Assembly (NCBI GenBank): GCA_900184925.1
Contig: FXYJ02000004.1
Location: 62,001-126,000 of the forward strand
Direction of reading: 5' to 3'
Length of the DNA: 64,000 nucleotides
DNA from: Ruminococcaceae bacterium HV4-5-B5C
GTDB taxonomy: Bacteria > Bacillota > Clostridia > Oscillospirales > Acutalibacteraceae
The translations under genes were made by a program, and so were the position numbers. The notes below the pieces were generated by a model. It saw only the letters and a program-made list of their open reading frames with translations. It was not told the DNA's origin and ran no database searches. Shown one piece after another: positions 42,303-52,888 of this stretch (position 1 is its first letter; every line of letters begins with the position of its first letter).

Positions 42303-43988
42303 ATGCTGACACAGCTCTATATTGAAAATGTGGCCGTGATTGAAAAGGTCAGCGTTGATTTCCGCGCCGGGTTCAGTGTCCTTACGGGCGAAACCGGAGC
42401 AGGAAAATCAATTCTGATCGATTCCATCAACGCGATTCTTGGGGAACGCACTTCGCGCGAACTGGTGAGAACGGGAGCAAAGTCTGCATTTATCAGCGCG
42501 GTGTTCAGTAACCCCGGAAAAAAAGCTCTTGCGAAATTACAGGAACTTGGCTATCAAATGGAAGAAGACGGATCGGTGATGCTCCAGCGGGAGATTTCCG
42601 CCGACGGAAAAACATCCTGCCGCATCAACGGAAGACCGTCGACCGTGTCCGTGCTGAAAGAGATCGGCCCACTGCTGGTTAATATCCACGGTCAGCACGA
42701 GAGCTACGGCCTTCTTTCCCCCGAAAGCCATCTGGCGTATCTTGACAGTATGGGGCTTCCACAGGATCTGGCGGATCGGTATGCCTCTGCTTTTTTGCAG
42801 GCGAAAGCGATCCGCCGGGAACTTGATTCCCTTAACATGGACGAAGCGCAGAAAGCACGCCAGATTGATCTTCTTACTTACCAGATCAATGAGTTGGAAG
42901 AGGCGGATCTGAAGGAAGGCGAGCAGGAGGAACTGGACGGGCGGCGTTCCATGTACCGGAACAGTGAAAAAATTGCCTCTGCAATCGCACAGGCAAAGGA
43001 AGCACTGGACGGGGGCGATGAAGTGGAAGGAGCAGTTTCAGCTGTTTCGACCGCTGCCGACGGAGTTGAAAGCGCCGAACGGTATCTTCCGGAGCTGCAC
43101 ACGCTTGCCGAGCGTTTGCAGGGAATCTCTTATGAACTGGAAGACTGCCGGGACGAACTGCGCGGTTACAGCGACAGGCTGGAATATAATCCTTCGGAGC
43201 TTGACGAGATTGAAGCACGTCTCGACACACTTTATCGCCTCGGCCTGAAATACGGCGGCTCGGTTCCCAATATGATGAAGTTCCTTGAGAAAAGCAAAAC
43301 GGAGCTTGAAAAAATACAGACATCCGATGAGAGGGTCGAAGACCTGCGCGCACAGTACCAAAAGTCGGCTGCGGAAGCGAAAAAACTTGCCGGTGAAATT
43401 TCAAAATGGAGAGCCGGGGCAGCGCTGGATTTTTCGGCGCGTGTCAGGCATGAGCTTGAGTTCCTCAATATGCCGCATGTGGTGTTTGAAGTCCGGCAGG
43501 AGCGGGGTGCGCTTAACGCAAAGGGCTGCGATAAAGTGGAATTCCTGATCTCCACAAATGCCGGGGAACCGGCAAAGCCGATTGCAAAGATCGCGTCGGG
43601 AGGAGAACTGTCGCGGATTATGCTCGCAGTCAAAACCGTGCTGGCCGGGCGCGATGAAATTGGCACACTGATTTTCGATGAGGTCGACACCGGTGTCAGC
43701 GGCGGAGCGGCGCAGAAGATCGGCTTGAAACTGCGGGAGGTATCCGGCAGCAGGCAGGTTTTCTGTGTGACGCATCTGGCGCAGATTGCGGCGCTTGCGG
43801 ATACCCAGTACCTGATTGAAAAGCAGGTGCGGAACGACAAAACCTACACGGAAGTCCGGGAGCTTGATGACGACGGCCGTCGTCAGGAACTGGCACGGAT
43901 TATCGGCGGGGCGAAAATTACGCCGCTGACCCTCCAAAACGCGGAGGAAATGCTCAAAATGGCACGGGACGGGACTCCCCGCTCTTGA
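42303..43988 (+). CDS. recN: DNA repair protein RecN
   Basis: A 561-residue SMC-like ATPase. Walker A at the N-terminus (LTGETGAGKSILIDSI), long coiled-coil middle with a Q-loop-like NIHGQHES, and the C-terminal signature GGELSRIMLAVK followed by Walker B TLIFDEVDTGVSGGAAQKIG and the H-loop CVTHLAQIAALAD. Holds broken DNA ends together in double-strand-break repair. Starts five bases after argR and ends the cluster; a T-box transcript starts right at its 3' end. Confidence 0.95.
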   Translation: MLTQLYIENVAVIEKVSVDFRAGFSVLTGETGAGKSILIDSINAILGERTSRELVRTGAKSAFISAVFSNPGKKALAKLQELGYQMEEDGSVMLQREISADGKTSCRINGRPSTVSVLKEIGPLLVNIHGQHESYGLLSPESHLAYLDSMGLPQDLADRYASAFLQAKAIRRELDSLNMDEAQKARQIDLLTYQINELEEADLKEGEQEELDGRRSMYRNSEKIASAIAQAKEALDGGDEVEGAVSAVSTAADGVESAERYLPELHTLAERLQGISYELEDCRDELRGYSDRLEYNPSELDEIEARLDTLYRLGLKYGGSVPNMMKFLEKSKTELEKIQTSDERVEDLRAQYQKSAAEAKKLAGEISKWRAGAALDFSARVRHELEFLNMPHVVFEVRQERGALNAKGCDKVEFLISTNAGEPAKPIAKIASGGELSRIMLAVKTVLAGRDEIGTLIFDEVDTGVSGGAAQKIGLKLREVSGSRQVFCVTHLAQIAALADTQYLIEKQVRNDKTYTEVRELDDDGRRQELARIIGGAKITPLTLQNAEEMLKMARDGTPRS

Positions 43989-44013
43989 CAGATGCGTATT
44001 ATGAAGCTATCAT
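43985..44013 (+). promoter_or_regulatory. Promoter of the tyrS T-box transcript
   Basis: TTGACA (43985-43990) lies over the stop codon of recN; after 17 bases comes TATCAT (44008-44013). Confidence 0.85.
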
Positions 44014-44018
44014 AGAAG

Positions 44019-44293
44019 AATCAGCAGTGAAGGGAAGAAGTATGCACGGCTGCCCGGCAAAGAGAGACCGCGTCTGGTGAGAGCGGGAGCGGGGGCAGGC
44101 AGAAATACATCCCGGAGCCGCAGGCCCGAACGAACTGCCTTTCGGCAAACCAGTAAGGCCGGCCGTGTGCGCACGTTACAGCGCGAGGGTATGACGGAAC
44201 GTACCCGTAAAGGCTGCTGCCGTGAGGCTGTGGTAAACTGAGGTGGTACCGCGGTATAACCGCCCTCTGCAAATTTTGGCAGGGGGCGTTTTT
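44019..44293 (+). ncRNA. T-box leader, tyrosine-specific
   Basis: Contains the invariant T-box sequence AGGTGGTACCGCGG (44241-44254), whose TGG(T) bulge pairs with the uncharged tRNA acceptor end. Stem I features are visible, with GAGAGACCGCGTCTGGTGAGAG at about 44060-44081 (AG-bulge/GA-motif-like). A TAC codon at 44106-44108 is the likely Tyr specifier, consistent with the tyrS gene downstream. It ends in a terminator that competes with the antiterminator. Uncharged tRNA-Tyr would allow read-through. Confidence 0.9.
44261..44293 (+). terminator. T-box terminator
   Basis: 10-bp stem CGCCCTCTGC (44261-44270) / GCAGGGGGCG (44279-44288), then T5. Ends 34 bases before the tyrS start. Confidence 0.9.
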
Positions 44294-44327
44294 ATTGGTT
44301 CCCTGCGTAATTATTGGAGGAACAAAA

Positions 44328-45560
44328 ATGGGTGTGTACGAAGAACTGCAAGGGCGCGGTCTGATCGCGCAGACTACGGACGAAGAGAACGTCCGCAATC
44401 TCCTGAACAACGGCAAAACCGCTTTCTACATCGGATTCGACCCGACTGCGGACAGCCTGCATGTCGGCCATTTTATCCCGATTATGGTTGCCGCACACCT
44501 TCAGCGTGCCGGCCACAAACCGATCATGCTGTTTGGTGGCGGAACCGGGATGGTTGGCGACCCGAGCGGAAAAACGGACATGCGCAGGATGCTCGCAAAG
44601 GAAGAGATTGCGCATAATATCTCCTGCTTTCAGAAGCAGATGTCCAACCTTGTTGACTTTTCCGAAGGCAAAGCGATTATGGCCAACAATGCGGACTGGC
44701 TTACCAACCTGAATTATATCGAATTCATTCGGGACATCGGCGTGTGCTTCTCCGTGAACCGCATGCTGGCTGCGGAATGCTACAAGCAGCGCCTTGAACG
44801 CGGACTTTCGTTTTTTGAGATGAATTACATGGTCATGCAGAGCTATGACTTTCTCGAGCTTTACCGCCGCTACGGCTGCCGTCTTGAGCTTGGGGGGGAC
44901 GACCAGTGGAGCAATATTATCGGCGGCGTAGAGCTGATCCGCAAAAAAGAGAACGCGGAAGCGTACGGTCTTACCGTTTCTCTCCTTACGAACAGCGAAG
45001 GCAAGAAAATGGGTAAGACCGAGAAGGGAGCAGTCTGGCTCGACCCTGAAAAAACTTCTCCGTTCGATTTCTACCAGTACTGGAGGAACATCGGGGACGC
45101 CGACACCGTCAAATGCCTGAAGATCCTGACTTTTGTTCCTCTGGACCAGATCGCCCAGTTTGAGAATATGGAAGGCCGACAACTCAATGAGGCGAAAGAA
45201 CTGCTTGCCTATGAGGTGACCCGCCAGATTCACGGTCAGGAAGAAGCAGAAAAAGCAAGGGACGCAGCGCGCGCAATTTTTGGCCAGGGGATCGATACGC
45301 AGGATATGCCCTCCACGGAGATCAGTCTGAATGATTCTCCGAACGGAATCGGGGTCTTGGATCTGCTTGTTCTGGCAAAGCTGGCCCCCTCCAAAGCTGA
45401 GGCAAAACGTCTGGTAGCGCAGGGTGGCATAGCGGTCGACGGCAAAAAGATCACGGAAGCCGGGTTAATCCTCACTCCTGCTGATTTTGAAAAGGACGGC
45501 CAGCAGTATATCGTCGTTAAAAAAGGAAAGAAAGTCTTTCATAAAATATTACTGAAATAA
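44328..45560 (+). CDS. tyrS: Tyrosyl-tRNA synthetase
   Basis: A 410-residue class I synthetase: HIGH-type motif HVGH in [12 protein letters not shown], tyrosine pocket including [14 protein letters not shown]-type loop KKMGKTEKG, and an S4 RNA-binding domain at the C-terminus ([20 protein letters not shown]). Charges tRNA-Tyr with tyrosine. ATG 44328 lies after GGAGGAACAAAA. Controlled by the Tyr T-box leader directly upstream. Confidence 0.97.
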   Translation: MGVYEELQGRGLIAQTTDEENVRNLLNNGKTAFYIGFDPTADSLHVGHFIPIMVAAHLQRAGHKPIMLFGGGTGMVGDPSGKTDMRRMLAKEEIAHNISCFQKQMSNLVDFSEGKAIMANNADWLTNLNYIEFIRDIGVCFSVNRMLAAECYKQRLERGLSFFEMNYMVMQSYDFLELYRRYGCRLELGGDDQWSNIIGGVELIRKKENAEAYGLTVSLLTNSEGKKMGKTEKGAVWLDPEKTSPFDFYQYWRNIGDADTVKCLKILTFVPLDQIAQFENMEGRQLNEAKELLAYEVTRQIHGQEEAEKARDAARAIFGQGIDTQDMPSTEISLNDSPNGIGVLDLLVLAKLAPSKAEAKRLVAQGGIAVDGKKITEAGLILTPADFEKDGQQYIVVKKGKKVFHKILLK

Positions 45561-45639
45561 TCCCGAAACGTTTGCGCCGCTCAGTGGAGATTCTAATTCC
45601 TGCCGAGCGGCGAAACGCATGTTTGGAGGAGCGCTTTTC

Positions 45640-48351
45640 ATGGGAAAAAGAATGGGAAAGAGAATAACATATCTGACGGCTCCGGCGCTTGTCGCGGTGG
45701 TTCTTCTTTCGGTATATCTGTGGTTCCACCTTTTTCCGTTCGGATCGAGGACGGTCGCCTGGTGCGACATGAACCAGCAGGTCATTCCATTTCTGATGGA
45801 TTTTAAAAATATCCTGAATGGGCAGGCCGATCTTTTTCTGAATCTTCAGAATGCCGGCGGGATGAATTTCTGGGGCGTTTTTCTCTTTTTCATCAGCAGC
45901 CCGTTTTCCTTTCTGGTTCTCTTTGTCGATAAAGCCCAGATTTATTACTTTGTCAACATTCTTCTCCTCCTGAAAATGATGGTTTGCGCTCTCACGGCAA
46001 GCGTTTATTTCACCCGTCGGTTCCAAAATCTCAACGTGGCCCAGACTACCGTCCTTTCCGCCATGTATGCGTTCTGCGGCTACACGATGTTTTATTATCA
46101 GAATATCGTATGGCTCGATGTGATGTATCTTTTCCCGCTGCTGCTGCTCGCGCTGCAAAAGCTGGCGGAAGAAAGAAAGCCGCTTTTTTATACTCTGGTT
46201 TTTGCGGCAATCCTCATAGTTAATTTTTACCTGACTTATATGGTCGTGGTTTTCCTGATCCTCTCGGCCGGAATCTGGCTGTTCTTTTTCGTACCGAAGC
46301 AGGAGCGGGGTGAGACCACGCTTTTGTTCGGTCTGGCTACCGCGGCCGCCGGGCTTCTGACTGGAGTGGTGTGGCTGCCTTCGCTTCTTGAGTATCTTTC
46401 CTCCGCCAGAACCGGAGACATTCTCTCCAGCCTGAGAACCGGTTCCCTGATCACCCGGTTGGACACGACTTTTACCGTAATTCTCTGCACGGGAGCCGTT
46501 GGAGCCGCAATTGTAATTGCGCTTGCGATGCGCCTTTACCGTGACCGCCGTGTACGTCTGTTGCTAATTTTGCTTGCAATGACACTGCTTCCCGTTTTTA
46601 TCGAACCGATCAATAAAATGTGGCAGACGGGAAGTTACCAGTCTTTTCCGGTGAGATACGGGTATATCCCCATTTTCCTTGGCATTACGCTTTTTGCTGT
46701 GTGCATTTCCGAGATCAACCGAAAAGCGGACCTGCACAAATCCATGAGAAGCAGTTCGGTGTCAGTCGTAACGGCCGCCATTGCCGTTGCCGCCGTCGTC
46801 TTCTGCGCTTATACCATTCTGCGGTATGAGTACAACAGCGTAACAATTTACACGCAGACGCTCTGGGGAAATGCGGACAGCTTTCAGAGGCTTTTCCTGT
46901 TTGCGGCGGCAGTTTCCTTTGTCTATCTCATCCTTCTGCTGCAGTACCATTACCAGCAGCTTACCAAGACTCTGTTCACTGTGATGCTCTGCGCACTCAC
47001 AGTGATAGAGGCGTTCTTTTACTCAAGTGTTTACATTGCTTCCGCAAAAACAAACGCGCAGTACTATTCGCCGGTGATGAGTCTGGAGGGGCAGATCAGC
47101 GACAGCTCTCTTTACCGCGTAAAGATGGACGAGAAGTATTTCGACGTCAATCTGATTGGGGGACTGGGGTATAATTCGATGAGCCATTATACCTCGCTTA
47201 CTTCAAGACAGTATATGTTTGGAATGAAAAAGCTTGGTTATTCTTCCTACTGGATGGAAGTCAGTTCAAACGGAGGAACGGAGCTGACAGATGCGCTGCT
47301 CGGCAACAAATATACCATCACACGGAGCGAAAACGATTTTGTGAGCGAAGAAAACACTCAGGTCGGCAGCGACAACTTTGGGAGTATTGTGTATTCTAAC
47401 GGCCTATACACGATTCGGGAAAATAAAAATGCCCTTCCGGCGGGCATAATCATGAAGGCGGCCGATATTCAGAATCTTCAGAATCTGCCGGACCTTTCGC
47501 GTCTTCAGATGCAGCAGTATCTGTTCCAGACCTTCTGTTCTTCCGACCAGACGCTTTTCGAGCAGTATACGCCGACCACGATGAGTAATGTCAACATGAA
47601 AAGAACGGATCAATATGAGATTACTCTGGCCAGCCAGAATGACGAAGGAACCATCCGATACGAAATACCGGTAAAAGGGACGCAGACTTTGTATTTCGAC
47701 TGCTTTGACCAACTGACGAATCAGCTCAATGAGCATATCAATTCAAGCTTTTCCATTACGGTGAACGGAAAGCTGCTCGCAATAGAGTATCCCACTCAGC
47801 AGGAGAACGGCCTATACCGTCTGGGGACGTTTACAAATGAAAAAGTGGTAGTTGACATCGGCCTGCTCCGAAATGTTTATGCGAAGTCATTTGGAATTGC
47901 AGGACTGAAAGAAAATGTTCTTTCGTCTGCCGTAGCTTCCACGGCGAAAGCAGATCTTCATCAGAGCGGTAATTCTATCGTTGGGACGGCGAAGGCAGGC
48001 AGTGACGGAGAATATCTTTTCCTTCCCATCAACTACAGCAAAGGCTTTTCTGCGCAGGTTAACGGCAGGCCGGCGGAACTGTCACGCGTATTTGATACAT
48101 TTATGGCGGTAAAGCTGGAAAAGGGAACGAACCAGATTGCGGTCACTTATGTGCCGGAGGGATTTCTTCCCGGTGCTGTTCTGTCGCTTTTCGGTGCGGC
48201 AGGCGTCGTTTTTCTGGAATGGCTGCGGAGAAGGGGAGTTCTGCACCGCATGCAGAGAACACAGACGGTGTTCCGATACTTGTTTGCGGCAATTTTTATC
48301 TGCGTGATTGTGGCAGTGTATTTGGCTCCGGTTATCATCCATTGTCTGTGA
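45640..48351 (+). CDS. YfhO-family membrane protein
   Basis: A 903-residue protein with about 12 membrane helices (N-terminal two thirds, and one near ~875-895), a long extracellular segment (~residues 480-845) and the family's opening features (WCDMNQQVIPFLMDFKN, then LNAGG-like NLQNAGGMNFWG). YfhO is a GT-C-like glycosyltransferase family; in Bacillus and Listeria members glycosylate lipoteichoic acid or similar surface polymers. The exact acceptor here is unknown. ATG 45640 follows TTTGGAGGAG. It begins 79 bp after tyrS and may share its read-through; a strong terminator ends it. Confidence 0.88.
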   Translation: MGKRMGKRITYLTAPALVAVVLLSVYLWFHLFPFGSRTVAWCDMNQQVIPFLMDFKNILNGQADLFLNLQNAGGMNFWGVFLFFISSPFSFLVLFVDKAQIYYFVNILLLLKMMVCALTASVYFTRRFQNLNVAQTTVLSAMYAFCGYTMFYYQNIVWLDVMYLFPLLLLALQKLAEERKPLFYTLVFAAILIVNFYLTYMVVVFLILSAGIWLFFFVPKQERGETTLLFGLATAAAGLLTGVVWLPSLLEYLSSARTGDILSSLRTGSLITRLDTTFTVILCTGAVGAAIVIALAMRLYRDRRVRLLLILLAMTLLPVFIEPINKMWQTGSYQSFPVRYGYIPIFLGITLFAVCISEINRKADLHKSMRSSSVSVVTAAIAVAAVVFCAYTILRYEYNSVTIYTQTLWGNADSFQRLFLFAAAVSFVYLILLLQYHYQQLTKTLFTVMLCALTVIEAFFYSSVYIASAKTNAQYYSPVMSLEGQISDSSLYRVKMDEKYFDVNLIGGLGYNSMSHYTSLTSRQYMFGMKKLGYSSYWMEVSSNGGTELTDALLGNKYTITRSENDFVSEENTQVGSDNFGSIVYSNGLYTIRENKNALPAGIIMKAADIQNLQNLPDLSRLQMQQYLFQTFCSSDQTLFEQYTPTTMSNVNMKRTDQYEITLASQNDEGTIRYEIPVKGTQTLYFDCFDQLTNQLNEHINSSFSITVNGKLLAIEYPTQQENGLYRLGTFTNEKVVVDIGLLRNVYAKSFGIAGLKENVLSSAVASTAKADLHQSGNSIVGTAKAGSDGEYLFLPINYSKGFSAQVNGRPAELSRVFDTFMAVKLEKGTNQIAVTYVPEGFLPGAVLSLFGAAGVVFLEWLRRRGVLHRMQRTQTVFRYLFAAIFICVIVAVYLAPVIIHCL

Positions 48352-48369
48352 GGGGAAAATTCAGACAAG

Positions 48370-48412
48370 AAGAGGCGGTTTCGGTATGTAAATACCGAAA
48401 CCGCCTCTTTAC
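48370..48412. terminator. Terminator between yfhO-like gene and gdhA (convergent)
   Basis: Perfect 18-bp stem, arms 48370-48387 (starting AAGAGGCGG) and 48392-48409, with GTAA loop; useful in both directions. Confidence 0.9.
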
Positions 48413-48428
48413 AAAATAAGTTTTCCGG

Positions 48429-49826
<1,398 letters not shown>

Positions 49827-49831
49827 TTAAC

Positions 49832-49860
49832 ATGATAGCATACCAAAACCGATATAACAA
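49832..49860 (-). promoter_or_regulatory. gdhA promoter
   Basis: Minus strand TTGTTA (49860-49855), 17-base spacer, TATCAT (49837-49832). Confidence 0.65.
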
Positions 49861-49969
49861 CACAAAATTCTTAAATAAATGACAGAAATGTCCATTAAAA
49901 GTTATTATAGTAATGAATTACCAGCAATATAACTGCTCTTTGCACTTCGCGGAGAAGCAGCAAATTTAT

Positions 49970-49998
49970 TTGACACACCTTTGGAAATAGAATAGAAT
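49970..49998 (+). promoter_or_regulatory. glnA promoter
   Basis: TTGACA (49970-49975), 17-base spacer, TAGAAT (49993-49998). Predicted start near 50005, giving a ~75-nt leader that contains a terminator. Confidence 0.8.
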
Positions 49999-50021
49999 AA
50001 ATACAATTCATGAGTACGAAA

Positions 50022-50067
50022 AATAACAAGGAGGCTTTGTGCGGGAAGTCCTTGTTATTATTTTTTT
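50022..50067 (+). terminator. Leader terminator (attenuator) upstream of glnA
   Basis: 11-bp stem AATAACAAGGA (50022-50032) / TCCTTGTTATT (50049-50059) followed by A and T7, ending just before the glnA ribosome-binding site (AGGAGGG). A terminator between promoter and gene implies regulated read-through; the ANTAR protein encoded after glnA is the natural candidate. A competing hairpin ACAAG/CTTTGT (50026-50041) shares the terminator's 5' arm. Confidence 0.85.
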
Positions 50068-50080
50068 AGGAGGGATCCGG

Positions 50081-51412
50081 ATGCCAAAATACACAAGAGA
50101 AGATATCCTTCGCATCGTTCAGGAAGAGGATGTGAAATTTATCCGTCTCCAGTTTACAGATATTCTCGGCACTCTGAAAAACGTAACCATTACGCCGGGG
50201 CAGCTCGAAAAAGCGCTTGACAATCAGTGTATGTTCGACGGTTCTTCCATCGAGGGATTTGTACGTATTGAAGAATCCGACATGTACCTTCATCCGGATA
50301 TCAACACATTTGCAATCTTCCCGTGGTATTCCCAGAACGGGAGGATTGCACGGCTTATCTGTGACATTTATCTGCCGGATGGCAGCCCGTTTGAGGGTGA
50401 CCCCCGTTATATACTTCGGAAAGAGGTCAAACGGGCATCCGACCTCGGGTTTACCTTTAACGTGGGGCCCGAGTGTGAGTTCTTTCTGTTTAATACGGAT
50501 GAATTCGGTCACCCGACCACGGTGACGCACGACACGGCCGGGTATTTTGACCTTGGCCCCTCCGACCTCGGCGAGAGCTGCCGTCGGGATATCTGCCTGA
50601 ATCTGGAAGAGATGGGCTTTGAAATCGAAGCCTCTCACCACGAGGTTGCGTTTGCCCAGCATGAGATTGATTTTAAATACAGCGCGGCGCTCTCTGCAGC
50701 CGACAATCTGCTTACGTTCAAGCTGGTCGTAAAGAACTGTGCCGAAGCGAACGGCCTTTGCGCGACATTCATGCCAAAGCCGATTACCGGCCGCGCGGGG
50801 TCGGGGCTTCACATCAACATGTCGCTTTTCCGGGGCGGGGTAAACGCGTTCTTTGATCCGGAAAATCCCATGGGGCTGAGCGGCACAGGCCTGAGCTTTA
50901 TCGCGGGCGTCATGAAGCATATCCGGGGAATCTGCGCCGTGACCAATCCTCTTGTCAATTCTTATAAGCGCCTTGTTCCCGGGTTTGAAGCTCCCTGCTA
51001 TATCGCGTGGACAACAGGAAACCGCAGCGCGCTCATCCGGATTCCCGAATCGCGGGGAACGGGTACAAGGGTGGAACTTCGCAGCCCTGACCCGGCCGGG
51101 AACCCATACCTTTCGTTTGCGCTTCTCCTTGCCGCCGGTCTCGACGGGATCGAACAGAATCTTCAGCCGGTCGACCCGGTTTCCGTCAATGTTTACGGCA
51201 TCAGTGAAGAAGAGCGCCTGAGCAGCGGCATCGGCGATCTTCCGGCGGATCTGAAGGAAGCTGTTTCGGAGATGAAAGCCGATCCTTTCGTACAGGAAAC
51301 GCTCGGCAGCCACGTCTTCAAGAAATACATCGAAGCGAAAGAGCGGGAGTGGAAAGAGTATTCGTCTACGGTAACCGAATGGGAATCCGCACGGTATCTG
51401 AGTAAATTTTAA
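50081..51412 (+). CDS. glnA: Glutamine synthetase, type I
   Basis: A 443-residue GS-I of the shorter, non-adenylylated type common in Bacillota. Signatures: [19 protein letters not shown], the metal-site block [12 protein letters not shown]-binding [16 protein letters not shown], and [13 protein letters not shown]. Makes glutamine from glutamate, ammonia and ATP. ATG 50081 with AGGAGGG upstream; the 14 upstream in-frame codons overlap the leader terminator and are not translated in my view. Expression probably depends on antitermination at 50022-50067. Confidence 0.96.
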   Translation: MPKYTREDILRIVQEEDVKFIRLQFTDILGTLKNVTITPGQLEKALDNQCMFDGSSIEGFVRIEESDMYLHPDINTFAIFPWYSQNGRIARLICDIYLPDGSPFEGDPRYILRKEVKRASDLGFTFNVGPECEFFLFNTDEFGHPTTVTHDTAGYFDLGPSDLGESCRRDICLNLEEMGFEIEASHHEVAFAQHEIDFKYSAALSAADNLLTFKLVVKNCAEANGLCATFMPKPITGRAGSGLHINMSLFRGGVNAFFDPENPMGLSGTGLSFIAGVMKHIRGICAVTNPLVNSYKRLVPGFEAPCYIAWTTGNRSALIRIPESRGTGTRVELRSPDPAGNPYLSFALLLAAGLDGIEQNLQPVDPVSVNVYGISEEERLSSGIGDLPADLKEAVSEMKADPFVQETLGSHVFKKYIEAKEREWKEYSSTVTEWESARYLSKF

Positions 51413-51451
51413 CAGACGTACAATCAATCCATTCAGGCGGGGTTAGCAAGT

Positions 51452-51994
51452 ATGAGCAGCATTGTCGTAGCAAATTCAAATCCTGACTTTGCCAGGAAAA
51501 TAGCGTCTGTGTTTCACGCGAACGGCTTGTATGTCGGGGGAATCTGCGTCAGCGGGGCACAGTTGATTGATTTTACCCGGAAACATTACCACGGCGGGGT
51601 CGTCGTCAGCAGCGTAAAACTGAAAGACATGCCAGCGGTCAATTTGCCCAGAGTGATCGGCCCCGGCTATGATTTTGTTTTTGTTGTCAATCCGCAGTTT
51701 GCCGGGATGAGCGAATCCATTGAGTACGCGAGTCTTCTCATGCCGCTCAATCGGATGGACCTGATTGCCACCGTGAACATGTTTCTGAGCCTTTCCGAAG
51801 AAACGCCCGCTTCCATCGAGAAAAAAATCGCGGCCGGAACGCTGGACGATAAGCAGATTATCCGGCAGGCGAAAAACCTTCTGATCAGCCGTAATAATCT
51901 GACGGAGCCGCAGGCACACCGCCTGATACAGAAGAAAAGCATGGATACGGGCAAAAAGATGATTGAGACAGCCATGATCATTCTGAGGTCATAA
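51452..51994 (+). CDS. ANTAR-domain RNA-binding antiterminator (glnA regulator, NitR/GlnR-type)
   Basis: A 180-residue protein. Residues ~1-115 resemble a receiver domain (SIVVANSNPDFARKIASVF) but lack an obvious phosphorylatable aspartate pocket; ~125-180 are an ANTAR domain (IIRQAKNLLISRNNLTEPQA, then HRLIQKKSMDTGKKM). ANTAR proteins bind leader RNA and prevent terminator formation. It lies 39 bp after glnA, and glnA has a leader terminator, as in Clostridium saccharobutylicum, where a gene behind glnA encodes such an antiterminator. Control by nitrogen supply is inferred. Confidence 0.88.
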   Translation: MSSIVVANSNPDFARKIASVFHANGLYVGGICVSGAQLIDFTRKHYHGGVVVSSVKLKDMPAVNLPRVIGPGYDFVFVVNPQFAGMSESIEYASLLMPLNRMDLIATVNMFLSLSEETPASIEKKIAAGTLDDKQIIRQAKNLLISRNNLTEPQAHRLIQKKSMDTGKKMIETAMIILRS

Positions 51995-52005
51995 GGAGAA
52001 CATTT

Positions 52006-52839
52006 ATGCGATTCACCAAAATGCAGGGCATCGGCAATGACTATGTTTACATCAACTGTTTTGAAGAGAAGGTCGAAGACCCTTCAGCACTTTCCGCGCG
52101 ACTGAGCGACCGTCATTTTGGAGTGGGTTCCGACGGCGTGATTCTGATCGAGCCTTCTGAAATTGCCGACTGCAAAATGGATATGTATAATGCGGACGGC
52201 TCCCGCGGCAAAATGTGCGGAAACGGAATTCGCTGTGTGGGAAAATACGTTTATGAGCGCGGCATCGCCCGTAAGAATGTTCTGACTGTAGAGACACTGA
52301 GCGGTGTGAAAACGCTTCGACTCGATGTCAGCGGCGGCAGGGTCGGTGAAGTGGAAGTTGACATGGGCAGCCCGATTTTGGAGCCGGAGAAGATTCCGGC
52401 CCGTTTTTCGGGTAAAACAGCCGTTGATCTGCCTCTTTCCGTTGGCGGCGCAGAGTATCGGGTTACCTGTGTCTCCATGGGGAACCCTCACTGCGTTGTC
52501 TTTGTTGCCGATACAAAATCGTTTCCCATTTCGGAAATCGGCCCGCTTTTTGAACATGACCCGCATTTTCCGGAGCGCGTCAACACGGAGTTCGTGCAGG
52601 TACTTGGCGGCGATGAAGTCAGCATGCGTGTGTGGGAACGCGGCTCCGGTGAAACGCTTGCCTGTGGCACAGGCGCCTGCGCTACGGCGGTTGCATGCGC
52701 TTTGAACGGAAAAACCGGGAGAAATGTTCTGGTTCATCTTCTTGGCGGAAACCTGAAAGTGCGGTGGGACGAGACATCCGGAACCGTTCTTATGAAAGGG
52801 CCCGCTGAATTTTCCTTTGACGGAACCGTCGAAATCTGA
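52006..52839 (+). CDS. dapF: Diaminopimelate epimerase
   Basis: A 277-residue enzyme with both catalytic cysteines in their signatures, RGKMCGNGIRC (first Cys) and LACGTGACATAVA (second). Turns LL-diaminopimelate into the meso form for lysine and peptidoglycan. RBS AAGGAG before ATG 52006, 11 bases after the ANTAR gene. The dapL promoter is contained in its last bases. Confidence 0.96.
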   Translation: MRFTKMQGIGNDYVYINCFEEKVEDPSALSARLSDRHFGVGSDGVILIEPSEIADCKMDMYNADGSRGKMCGNGIRCVGKYVYERGIARKNVLTVETLSGVKTLRLDVSGGRVGEVEVDMGSPILEPEKIPARFSGKTAVDLPLSVGGAEYRVTCVSMGNPHCVVFVADTKSFPISEIGPLFEHDPHFPERVNTEFVQVLGGDEVSMRVWERGSGETLACGTGACATAVACALNGKTGRNVLVHLLGGNLKVRWDETSGTVLMKGPAEFSFDGTVEI

Positions 52840-52845
52840 TATAAT
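52817..52845 (+). promoter_or_regulatory. Promoter of dapL, overlapping the end of dapF
   Basis: TTGACG (52817-52822), 17-base spacer, TATAAT (52840-52845); -35 lies inside dapF and -10 right after its stop codon. Confidence 0.8.
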
Positions 52846-52888
52846 ATTGCTTTGGAAGACATGAATTTGAATTATCTAGGAAGGGAAT

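Noticed and set aside
50066..51427. 453-codon open frame on the minus strand opposite glnA
   Set aside because: It is the antisense shadow of a clear glutamine synthetase gene; no ribosome-binding site, no family resemblance, and composition typical of reverse-frame translation of GC-rich third positions.
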